Of a stretch of DNA of 35,551 bases, positions 1-5,946 are shown piece by piece. A model generated the notes under the pieces. The model ran no database searches, was not told the origin of the DNA, and saw only the letters and a program-made list of their open reading frames with translations. Each line of letters opens with the position of its first letter. The first letter of the stretch is position 1. Origin of the DNA: Stenotrophomonas sp. PS02298 (GTDB lineage Bacteria > Pseudomonadota > Gammaproteobacteria > Xanthomonadales > Xanthomonadaceae); the NCBI RefSeq assembly GCF_029959445.1, contig NZ_JASCOR010000029.1:1-35551 (forward strand). Reading direction: 5' to 3'. The position numbers were made by a program, and so were the translations under genes.

Positions 1-31
1 AATTACATATTCGTTTGAGTATTATTCGCCG

Positions 32-68
32 CCCCCCCCCCCCGCGGGGGGGCGACCGGCGGGTCGCC
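32..68. other. Two adjacent GC hairpins with a C12 tract upstream of the first DGR target
   Basis: A run of 12 C (32-43) is followed by GC and a run of 7 G (46-52), which can pair with the C tract. Directly after it a second hairpin has a 7-bp stem (51-57 with 62-68) and a 4-base loop. No T tract follows, so this is not a classical terminator for + transcription. It could be a structured leader of the target transcript or a slippage-prone tract. The rest of 69-170 shows nothing I can assign. Confidence 0.5.
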
Positions 69-170
69 ACCCGCCGGAGCCATCCCCCTCCGGTCGCGGA
101 AACCAGCTTCTCCCCAGTTGGCCCGTACGGCGACCCGCCGGCGCTCTCTACCTTCCAGGAGAGCGCAAAG

Positions 171-659
171 ATGCAAGACAGAATCCCGCTGAAGATCCGC
201 GCAGAAGGCTGGCAGTCCAGCGCAGCCCCGTTGAAGGTCTTGGCCGACGGCTCCCAGATTCCGGCCGATGACCCCCGCACCGACCACATCGCCGTCCTGT
301 TTCCGGATGGCTGGTTGGTCAGCACCCGGCTGACCGCCGCAGACGATGGCACCGAATACGACGAAAGCGACGACGCCGTGGAGGCCGTGAAGCAGGAACG
401 CCTGCTGGGATTCCATGACTGGATCAACGCGCCGCTCGATGAGGTGCTGCTGCGCCACGTCATCCGGCATGACCGCCACTCGCCGGCGGTGGACACCAAC
501 CTGTTCCCCAACTTCCCGAAGCAGGGCTGGATTCGCAGCGACGTCACGCCCTGGTCGCCGGCGTCCGCGTTCTACGTCTACCTCGACGACGGCTATGTCT
601 ACGACCTCCACCGCGGCGACAGCGGGTTCGGGTTGGCGTGCCGTCGTGCCCGTCAGTAA
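171..659 (+). CDS. DGR variable (target) protein 1, DUF1566/lectin-fold C-terminus
   Basis: This 162-residue protein ends in the variable repeat of the DGR. Residues from about 80 on resemble the DUF1566 (Lcl_C) domain: a DW motif in the middle, PAVDTNLFP, then W-x-x-S and the strand-rich end FYVYLDDGYVYDL. In DGR targets this C-type-lectin-like fold displays the variable residues as a ligand-binding surface. Residues 135, 137, 139, 140, 142, 144-147, 149 and 150 correspond to adenine-containing template codons. There is no signal peptide or membrane segment. The start at 171 is chosen because AGGAGA lies just upstream; the frame stays open back to position 15 but without a ribosome site. It is paralogous to the protein at 2916-3599. 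The ligand is unknown, as is whether it sits in the virion or the host cell. Confidence 0.9.
   Translation: MQDRIPLKIRAEGWQSSAAPLKVLADGSQIPADDPRTDHIAVLFPDGWLVSTRLTAADDGTEYDESDDAVEAVKQERLLGFHDWINAPLDEVLLRHVIRHDRHSPAVDTNLFPNFPKQGWIRSDVTPWSPASAFYVYLDDGYVYDLHRGDSGFGLACRRARQ
553..653 (+). repeat. DGR variable repeat VR1
   Basis: These 101 bases align without gaps to the template repeat at 4127-4227. There are 12 differences and all fall on template adenines: A to T, G or C at AAY codons. The CAC codon and the AGC codon are unchanged. The last 30 bases (624-653) are identical to the template and contain no adenine. The match ends at 653, where the VR has CAG TAA and the template has GAG TCT, so the target gene stops directly after the repeat. 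Confidence 0.97.
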
Positions 660-684
660 TCGCCCATCTGCATAGGAGACCGTC

Positions 685-918
685 ATGGCTCGCATGACTG
701 AAACCTTCCGCGATGGGGCCGAGGACCGCCTGTCATCGCCTGCGGTGCTGCGCTGCCTGCGCACCGCCGCCAACCAGGACCACAAGCTCGCCTCGGCGAT
801 GCACAACCGCGGCAAGAACGCGCGCACGCGTTCGATGGCACGCCGGCTGGCGCATCTGTGCGTGATGAGCGCCCGCTATGAAGCGCAGGCGGCTGATCTG
901 GCAATGGAGGTGCGCTGA
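685..918 (+). CDS. Small hypothetical phage protein
   Basis: A 77-residue basic protein that I do not recognise. A good ribosome site, TAGGAG at 673-678, precedes the ATG. It is rich in Arg and Ala with predicted helices and has no Cys motif or membrane segment. It is the first of eight small genes lying between the two DGR targets. Its stop overlaps the next start (TGATG), so the two are probably translated together. Confidence 0.7.
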   Translation: MARMTETFRDGAEDRLSSPAVLRCLRTAANQDHKLASAMHNRGKNARTRSMARRLAHLCVMSARYEAQAADLAMEVR

Positions 919-1181
919 TGGACATCCTCGCGCTGCCCGCAGGAAAAAAGCTGCAGCTGGAGATATCGGTCCAGCCGGACATCGTGGTCGCCATTCTCCG
1001 CGAGGTGCGCCCGCAGTTCGCGCGCCATACCTGCCTGCGCACCTCCAGCACGCTCATCCGCCGGAACGCGGACGACGAGCTCAGCATCGGGGACGCCGAT
1101 TTCGTCCTGACGGCCGCGGTCGTCGACGGTGCATGCCGGTGGCTGGCAGCGCGGGGAATCATCGTGGAGGACCGCCGATGA
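918..1181 (+). CDS. Small hypothetical phage protein
   Basis: 87 residues, unrecognised. The ATG overlaps the previous stop in TGATG. The sequence alternates hydrophobic and charged stretches (ILALPAGKKLQLEISVQP, then a C-terminal helix ending WLAARGIIVEDRR), suggesting a small folded alpha/beta protein. It overlaps the next gene by ATGA. Confidence 0.65.
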   Translation: MDILALPAGKKLQLEISVQPDIVVAILREVRPQFARHTCLRTSSTLIRRNADDELSIGDADFVLTAAVVDGACRWLAARGIIVEDRR

Positions 1182-1381
1182 GCGCCGTCATCGTCAACTT
1201 TGCGGCTGCACGCTGCGCCGTCCAGCAGCTCGATCGGCTTGGCCCGACCAACCAGCGCCAGGCGGTGGTCGATGCAGTGATTGCCGAGAACCGCGCCGGC
1301 CGCACGGGTATGGCCGTGTCAGGCGCGCTGCAGATGCTCGCCATGCGCATGCGCCAGCCTCAACCCGGGCGCACGCCATGA
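1178..1381 (+). CDS. Small hypothetical phage protein
   Basis: 67 residues, starting at the ATGA overlap with the gene before and ending in an ATGA overlap with the gene after. It is helical and Ala/Arg-rich (AVVDAVIAENRAGRTGMAVSG). No domain is recognised. Support is the coupled spacing and the operon position. Confidence 0.55.
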   Translation: MSAVIVNFAAARCAVQQLDRLGPTNQRQAVVDAVIAENRAGRTGMAVSGALQMLAMRMRQPQPGRTP

Positions 1382-1689
1382 ACGCCGTGCAACTGCACCT
1401 CACCAACATCGGCACCGGCATCGACAGCACCGTGCTCTGCCTGCAGGTGCACACCGAAACGATCTGGGCCGGCGTGTACGAGCGGCAGGAGGCGCGTACG
1501 CCACTGGAGATCGGCGTGGCCACCAAGCAGGCCGGAGTACGCCTGCGTGGCGATGCACTGGTCGTTGCAGGGCAATCATTCCAGATGAAGCCGGAGGCGC
1601 TGCAGACGGCCATTGAGTGGCTCCAGCAGCGCGGCGTTCGGACTGCCGCTTGCAGAAAAAGCAGGACCGCAAAGGCAGGTGGCGCATGA
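1378..1689 (+). CDS. Small hypothetical phage protein
   Basis: 103 residues, ATGA-coupled at both ends. The N-terminal half has beta-strand character (VQLHLTNIGTGIDSTVLCLQVH), and a helix near the end (ALQTAIEWLQQRGV) is followed by a basic tail. No family is recognised. Confidence 0.6.
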   Translation: MNAVQLHLTNIGTGIDSTVLCLQVHTETIWAGVYERQEARTPLEIGVATKQAGVRLRGDALVVAGQSFQMKPEALQTAIEWLQQRGVRTAACRKSRTAKAGGA

Positions 1690-1841
1690 ACTGCGATGCC
1701 CACCTCTCTGCGGACAACTGCCGCCTGCATGTGCTGATCGATGCACGCATCGCTGCGTTCAAGCGTGGTGACACCAAGGCTGTCGAACGCCTGGAGGCGG
1801 AGATCGACCGGCGCATCGTAATGATCGGGAGCCGGCCATGA
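1686..1841 (+). CDS. Very small hypothetical phage protein
   Basis: A 51-residue product starting at the ATGA overlap with the preceding stop and ending in an ATGA overlap with the next gene. It is probably one or two amphipathic helices (ARIAAFKRGDTKAVERLEAEIDRR). The open frame extends further upstream, but the coupled ATG fits the pattern of this operon better. Confidence 0.5.
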   Translation: MNCDAHLSADNCRLHVLIDARIAAFKRGDTKAVERLEAEIDRRIVMIGSRP

Positions 1842-2077
1842 AGGCCCTTTCCCGACTCCTGCGTCGGCCATCCAACTGGCATGGAACGCTGGCGCACCTG
1901 TCCATCACGCATTGCCCGCACAACACGCCGGTGCCGGCGCCGCTCGACAACCGCGAGCGCTATCTCGCCTTCCGCCGCACCTGGCTGCCGCCGCTTCCCA
2001 ATACCTGGCCCTGGGAGGAATCGCAGGGCACCGCCACCACGCAGCTGCGCGGCAACGTGCAGTCGTCAGGAGCCTGA
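1838..2077 (+). CDS. Small hypothetical phage protein
   Basis: 79 residues, coupled by ATGA to the gene before. It is rich in Pro, Trp and Arg (NRERYLAFRRTWLPPLPNTW). No known domain. It ends just before the SD of the following gene. Confidence 0.55.
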   Translation: MKALSRLLRRPSNWHGTLAHLSITHCPHNTPVPAPLDNRERYLAFRRTWLPPLPNTWPWEESQGTATTQLRGNVQSSGA

Positions 2078-2079
2078 CC

Positions 2080-2379
2080 ATGCAGATGCAACCGCATACC
2101 CCGGTGATCCGTAGCGCGCTCATCGCCGCGCTGGATACCCCGACCCACTCCCTCCGGCGCGGCCCCGGCGGCTACATCGCCATCGGGCAGCCCATCAAGA
2201 AGAGCGGCCCTGTGCCGTACCAGGCATTCACCCGACGTGCCATCCAGTTCCTGGAACGCGAAGGCCTTGCGGAGTTCGACGTGCCTAAGTTCCCCAGCGT
2301 CGTCACGCTCACCGAGGCCGGTGTTGCAGCCGCACGCGAGCTCAAGGCATCGATGGCAACCAGGACGGTGAAGCCATGA
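2080..2379 (+). CDS. Small phage protein with winged-helix-like C-terminal half
   Basis: 99 residues. The ATG at 2080 follows CAGGAG with good spacing. Residues 45-90 (AFTRRAIQFLEREGLAEFD, then VTLTEAGVAAARELK) have the layout of a small winged helix: a helix ending in a turn, a short strand, then a final helix. A DNA- or RNA-binding role is a guess; no family is assigned. It overlaps the next gene by ATGA. Confidence 0.6.
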   Translation: MQMQPHTPVIRSALIAALDTPTHSLRRGPGGYIAIGQPIKKSGPVPYQAFTRRAIQFLEREGLAEFDVPKFPSVVTLTEAGVAAARELKASMATRTVKP

Positions 2380-2726
2380 TTACCCCACACACCCGCGGCC
2401 TGCAGGTGCTCGAGCTCGGCAATGCCGACCTCAACGACAGCAGCACCTGGGACCCGAGCAAGGCATCGACCGGCTACACGCCGTTGCCCGAGTACCCGAA
2501 GCCGGAGGATCTCCCGGCCGCGCCTCGGCATACCCCAACCTTCGAGGAACTGCTCGCGCGGCAGCGGCGCACTGTGCTCGAAGCCTCGACCAGCACCGGC
2601 ACCGCGATGGCGCGAAAGGAGCGGGATCGCCAACAGATCGCCCAGGACACCGAGGCGTTCCTCCGCTCGGGCGGCCAGATCGAGCGGCTCGGCGCTACCG
2701 AATCGTCCGACGGCATCGACGGATGA
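2376..2726 (+). CDS. Hypothetical phage protein
   Basis: 116 residues, ATGA-coupled at both ends. The N-terminal 50 residues are Pro-rich and probably unfolded; the C-terminal half is charged and helical (FEELLARQRRTVLEAST; RKERDRQQIAQDTEAFLRSGG). No domain is recognised. Confidence 0.6.
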   Translation: MITPHTRGLQVLELGNADLNDSSTWDPSKASTGYTPLPEYPKPEDLPAAPRHTPTFEELLARQRRTVLEASTSTGTAMARKERDRQQIAQDTEAFLRSGGQIERLGATESSDGIDG

Positions 2727-2923
2727 CCTTCAAGCCGCTCCCCGCGCCACAGAGCTATGCCCGCCAGCTGCGGTTGGCGCAGCGTGACCTACGCAAGGCC
2801 CACGACCTGCTGATGCAGGCAGAACGCTTCTTCCATGACCTCTCTGACAGCCAATGCCCCACCGGTCTGCTGGAGAACATCCGCCGTTTCACCCAAGCAC
2901 ACGGAGGCAACACCCATGAGTGA
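2723..2923 (+). CDS. Small hypothetical phage protein preceding DGR target 2
   Basis: 66 residues, mostly helical (YARQLRLAQRDLRKAHDLLMQAERFF). It starts in an ATGA overlap. Its stop at 2921-2923 lies inside the first codons of the second DGR target, which starts at 2916, so translation of the target is likely coupled to this gene. Function unknown. Confidence 0.6.
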   Translation: MTFKPLPAPQSYARQLRLAQRDLRKAHDLLMQAERFFHDLSDSQCPTGLLENIRRFTQAHGGNTHE

Positions 2924-3599
2924 GAACACCAACAGCACCAGCGAGCAGCTGGAAGTGAACGGATCGGCCAACAGCCCGTTTTTCACCTTCAATTTCCACG
3001 GCGACGTCAACATCCACCTGAATCCCGAGAAGGAAAAACCGGCATCGATCGTCCTGGTCGCGGAAGGCCATGCTACCGCCGCGTCACTGCAGGATGCACT
3101 CAAGACGCGGATGAGAGCCACCCCGAAAGCCGAAGCACCCTCGATCATCGTGCGCGATCCGGCGCAGCCGCTGAAAGTCATGGCCGATGGGCACCAGGTC
3201 GACGCGCGCGAGACGGTTACGGATCACGTTGCCCTGATCTTCCCGGACACGGGCATCTGGGTGCACCCGGCGACGCTGGCGCGTGATGGCAAGTCCTACG
3301 ACAGCCAGGAGAGTGTCGAGACGGCCGCCAAGGGATTGCAGCTCCTGGATTACGACGACTGGCACCTGTCTCCGGATACGGTCTATGACCGCCACGTGAT
3401 CGATCGCCGTTACCGCAAGCCGGCCGCGGACCCGAATCTCTATCCGCACCTGCTGCTGGACGACTGGTACTGGACGAGCACGATCGTGCCGGGGTCGCCG
3501 GCGTCCGCGTTCAGCGTCGCCCTCGACGGCGGCGATGTCTACAGCCTCCGCCGCGGCAGCAGCGGGTTCGGGTTGGCGTGCCGTCGTGCCCGTCAGTAA
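2916..3599 (+). CDS. DGR variable (target) protein 2, DUF1566/lectin-fold C-terminus
   Basis: A 227-residue protein ending in VR2. The ATG at 2916 has CGGAGG at about 2902. From residue 85 on it aligns with the first target: PLKV-ADG-Q, TDH-A, FPD, YD, a DW motif, HVI, PA-D-NL-P and SPASAF are shared. It has an extra N-terminal region of about 70 residues that is Ser/Asn-rich (MSENTNSTSEQ) and then strand-like (FFTFNFHGDVNIHLNP). This may be a separate anchoring or oligomerisation segment. The variable positions are residues 200, 202, 204, 205, 207, 209-212, 214 and 215. There is no signal peptide. It lies directly upstream of avd, TR and RT, the usual place for a DGR target. Confidence 0.92.
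   Translation: MSENTNSTSEQLEVNGSANSPFFTFNFHGDVNIHLNPEKEKPASIVLVAEGHATAASLQDALKTRMRATPKAEAPSIIVRDPAQPLKVMADGHQVDARETVTDHVALIFPDTGIWVHPATLARDGKSYDSQESVETAAKGLQLLDYDDWHLSPDTVYDRHVIDRRYRKPAADPNLYPHLLLDDWYWTSTIVPGSPASAFSVALDGGDVYSLRRGSSGFGLACRRARQ
3487..3593 (+). repeat. DGR variable repeat VR2
   Basis: 107 bases aligned without gaps to the template at 4121-4227. There are 15 differences, all at template adenines, including the single A of the CAC codon (now CGC). The adenine-free 3' part (3564-3593) is identical to TR and VR1. The match stops at 3593, and the target's stop codon follows at 3597-3599. Confidence 0.97.
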
Positions 3600-3619
3600 T
3601 TTGATCTCTGTGGCCTGAT

Positions 3620-4063
3620 ATGAGCTCGCGCTTCCAGCCGCCACCGATCGTCGACGCCGCGCGCAGGCTGTGCGCGGACGTTGAGCAGATCGTCCGGACC
3701 TTCTCGCAGTATCACCGCTACCGCACAGGCGACCAGTTGCGCGCCCGCGCCGATGAGGTGCTCACCTGCGCAATGCGCACGTGGCTAAAGAAGGACAACC
3801 GTCTGCAGCGTGCCGAGGAACTGGTCGACGCCGTCGATCGATTCAACGAACGGCTGCAGGTGTGCAAGATCGTGCACGCGTTCAAGAACTTCGGCCAGTT
3901 TGAGAGGCTGGCCAAGGCCGCGCACAGTCTCGGCAGCCAGGCCGGCGGCTGGAGGCGGAGCATCGAGCAGCACCCCAACGCCCAGAATGCGCGAGCCGAA
4001 GGCGTAGCGCAGCGCGGCGAGAGACTGAGTACCCGTGCCGCCCACCCGAGGGCCAACACATGA
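3620..4063 (+). CDS. avd: Avd-like DGR accessory protein (four-helix bundle)
   Basis: 147 residues, lying between the target and the RT. The central part fits the Avd / 23S-intervening-sequence four-helix family: YRTGDQLRARADEVLTCAMR, then ERLQVCKIVHAFKNFGQFERLAKAAHSLG and the end motif GSQAGGW near residue 111, like the G-x-x-GGW end of Avd proteins. In the Bordetella phage system Avd forms a pentamer that binds RT and the template RNA and is needed for mutagenic cDNA synthesis. The tail after residue 115 is polar and probably disordered. The start at 3620 has only a weak ribosome site, and the stop overlaps the RT start by ATGA. The assignment rests on motif pattern and position. Confidence 0.82.
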   Translation: MSSRFQPPPIVDAARRLCADVEQIVRTFSQYHRYRTGDQLRARADEVLTCAMRTWLKKDNRLQRAEELVDAVDRFNERLQVCKIVHAFKNFGQFERLAKAAHSLGSQAGGWRRSIEQHPNAQNARAEGVAQRGERLSTRAAHPRANT

Positions 4064-5412
4064 CGACGCCACGCTATCCCGCCCGGGCCTGCGTGGCAGG
4101 GTCGCAAGTGCATGGGGAGATGCCGGGGTCGCCGGCGTCCGCGTTCAACGTCAACCTCAACAACGGCAATGTCAACAACAACCACCGCAACAACAGCGGG
4201 TTCGGGTTGGCGTGCCGTCGTGCCCGTGAGTCTCAGGGTGCCCAGGGTGTGCAGCTCCGCGCCCTGTACGACGCCTACCAGGCTGCCCGTCGCGGCAAAC
4301 AGCCGAGCTTCGACAAGCTCCGCTTCGACGCGCACTTCATCACCCATCTGCTGTATATCCAGCAGAACCTCAACGCCGGGACGTGGTCGCCGGCAGCATC
4401 CACCAGCTTTGTCGCAACCCGGCCGAAGGCACGCGAGATCCACGCGCCGGCGTTCCGGGATCGCGTGGTGCACCACTGGATCGTCCCTCAGTTGGAAGCC
4501 ATCTACGAGCCTCGCTTCATCGCTCACAGCTATGCCAACCGGAAGGGTAAGGGTAGCCATGCCGCAGTCAGGTATGCCCGGGACTGCGTGCGCCAGGTGC
4601 ACTCGGGCCAAGGTGGCGGCTGGTATCTCCAGCTCGACATTGCCAATTTTTTCAATAGCGTACGCCGCGACAAGCTGTGGGCGATGCTCAAGCCAGTCCT
4701 GCAGCGGGCGCGCTTGTCTCTGGAAGCGCAGATGGCCGTGCACGCATTGCTGCGTGGTCCAGCTTTAAGTGCGGGCGTGCGGCAACGCGCCACCCAGGAA
4801 CAACTGCAGCTGGTGCCTGCACACAAGCGCCTGGAGAACGCTCCGCGACGGTGCGGGTTGCCGATCGGCAACTTGTCCAGCCAGTTCTTTGCGAATGTGT
4901 TTCTGGATGCGCTGGACCAGTTCGTCAAGCACGAGCTCAAGGTCCGCAGGTACCTGCGCTACGTCGATGACTTCGTGCTTTTCCACCATGACCGCACCCA
5001 ACTGGTCGAGTGGCAGCGCCGAATCGAAGCCTTCCTCACCGACACGCTGGATCTCCGCCTGAAGGACGAGGTCAAGCTGCGGCGCCTCGGAGACGGCCTT
5101 GATTTCCTGGGCTACGTCATCTACCCGACCCACCTCCGCGCGCGCCGCCGGGTGGTGTCGCACCTGCAGGAGGCCTTGGCCGCTTGGGAGATCGCCCACG
5201 TGCGCGGGAGGAATCTGAGCGGCACGCCGGCCGACTTCGACCACATCCGCACCGTCATCGCCAGCTATGCCGGTCATCTGCAGCACGCCGCAAGCCGCCG
5301 CCTCTGGCAGAGCCTGGAACGGCGCTTCCCTTGGATCACGACTGCCGCGTCACCGCGGCGCTTCTCTCATCGCCTGCAGGGCAGGCACATCACGATCAGG
5401 AGCACTCGATGA
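4060..5412 (+). CDS. DGR reverse transcriptase
   Basis: A group-II-intron-like RT of 450 residues. Motifs in order are LDIANFFNS (catalytic Asp193), GLPIGNLSSQFFAN (269-278, with the IG-x-x-x-SQ signature that marks DGR RTs), YLRYVDDFVLF (YVDD 301-304) and LDFLGY (347-352). There is no maturase or endonuclease domain. The start at 4060 overlaps the avd stop (ATGA) and has CGAGGG upstream. With this start, residues 22-56 are encoded by the template repeat. A GTG at 4249 would give 387 residues, closer to other DGR RTs, but has a poor ribosome site. The enzyme should copy TR RNA with errors at adenines and deliver the cDNA to the VRs. The stop overlaps the next gene by ATGA. Confidence 0.95.
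   Translation: MTTPRYPARACVAGSQVHGEMPGSPASAFNVNLNNGNVNNNHRNNSGFGLACRRARESQGAQGVQLRALYDAYQAARRGKQPSFDKLRFDAHFITHLLYIQQNLNAGTWSPAASTSFVATRPKAREIHAPAFRDRVVHHWIVPQLEAIYEPRFIAHSYANRKGKGSHAAVRYARDCVRQVHSGQGGGWYLQLDIANFFNSVRRDKLWAMLKPVLQRARLSLEAQMAVHALLRGPALSAGVRQRATQEQLQLVPAHKRLENAPRRCGLPIGNLSSQFFANVFLDALDQFVKHELKVRRYLRYVDDFVLFHHDRTQLVEWQRRIEAFLTDTLDLRLKDEVKLRRLGDGLDFLGYVIYPTHLRARRRVVSHLQEALAAWEIAHVRGRNLSGTPADFDHIRTVIASYAGHLQHAASRRLWQSLERRFPWITTAASPRRFSHRLQGRHITIRSTR
4121..4227 (+). repeat. DGR template repeat (TR)
   Basis: This repeat contains 22 adenines, all in 4147-4195, in ten AAY codons, one CAC and one AGC. The flanks (4121-4146 and 4198-4227) contain no adenine. It is the only copy that keeps the A-rich codons, so it is the donor; the two copies at 553 and 3487 differ from it only at A. 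Every variable codon ends in C or T, so adenine mutagenesis cannot create a stop. The 3' boundary differs from the VRs at 4228 (G instead of C), as expected for an IMH*/IMH pair. It lies inside the RT reading frame. Confidence 0.97.
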
Positions 5413-5672
5413 ACTCACCTCGTCATTGCCGCGAATGCGGCTGCACCGATATGCAGGCCTGCCCAGGCGGTTGCCACTGGGTCAGCGACAACCAGTGCAG
5501 TGCCTGCGCGCAGAAGCAAGCCACCATCGATCGACTGAAGCGGCTTGCCAAACTCATCAAGAAGGAACAGGGAATCCAGCATTCAAAGGCGCTGGATGTG
5601 GCCGCGCAGCGCCACGGCTTCACCAACTACGTCAACGCTCGCAGGCAGATCGAACGGAGGGCGCAGCAGTGA
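5409..5672 (+). CDS. Cys-rich small protein, zinc-finger-like N-terminus
   Basis: 87 residues, ATGA-coupled to the RT. The N-terminus has seven Cys and two His in 35 residues (CRECGCTDMQACPGGCHWV, then CSAC), a probable zinc-binding knuckle of the sort common in phage genomes. The C-terminal part (KEQGIQHSKALDVAAQRHGFTNY) resembles a short domain that databases call glyoxalase-superfamily-like, in which a helix is followed by A-x-x-x-GF-x-N. The function is unknown. Coupling to the RT makes co-expression with the DGR likely but does not prove a role in it. Confidence 0.75.
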   Translation: MNSPRHCRECGCTDMQACPGGCHWVSDNQCSACAQKQATIDRLKRLAKLIKKEQGIQHSKALDVAAQRHGFTNYVNARRQIERRAQQ

Positions 5673-5938
5673 ACCGTTCGATCATCGTGCACGGCCCCCA
5701 GGCATGCGGCAAGACCCGCAACGCTGTAGCGATCGCCCGCCACTACGGGCTCTCCACGATCCTGGACGACCAAGACCCGCACGCGCTGCCGCCTGGCATC
5801 TCCATGGGCACGCTGGTCCTCACCAACGTCGACCTTTCCGGGCAGCACCACATCGGTTTGATCCGGTGCATCCCCTACGCGCAAGCCGCCGCCGCATCCG
5901 GTGTCGACAGCGCTTCCAGCCAGGCCACTTCGGAGTGA
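5669..5938 (+). CDS. Small P-loop protein
   Basis: 89 residues from a GTG at 5669 that overlaps the previous stop (GTGA). A Walker A motif GPQACGKT lies at residues 8-15, after a short hydrophobic strand (SIIVH). A Walker-B-like LVLTNVD follows near residue 54, so this is probably a minimal NTP-binding protein. It is too short for a full AAA+ or kinase fold. Function unknown; it lies between the Cys-rich protein and the ParB-like gene. Confidence 0.7.
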   Translation: MNRSIIVHGPQACGKTRNAVAIARHYGLSTILDDQDPHALPPGISMGTLVLTNVDLSGQHHIGLIRCIPYAQAAAASGVDSASSQATSE

Positions 5939-5946
5939 TATCGATC

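Noticed and set aside
15..170. Upstream extension of the first DGR target to position 15
   Set aside because: It runs through the C12/G7 hairpin, has no ribosome site and no match in the paralogue; ATG 171 has AGGAGA.
4060..5412. Group II intron or retron RT
   Set aside because: There is no intron-type maturase domain or visible msr/msd-like RNA. The TR/VR pattern and IGNLSSQ motif point to a DGR.
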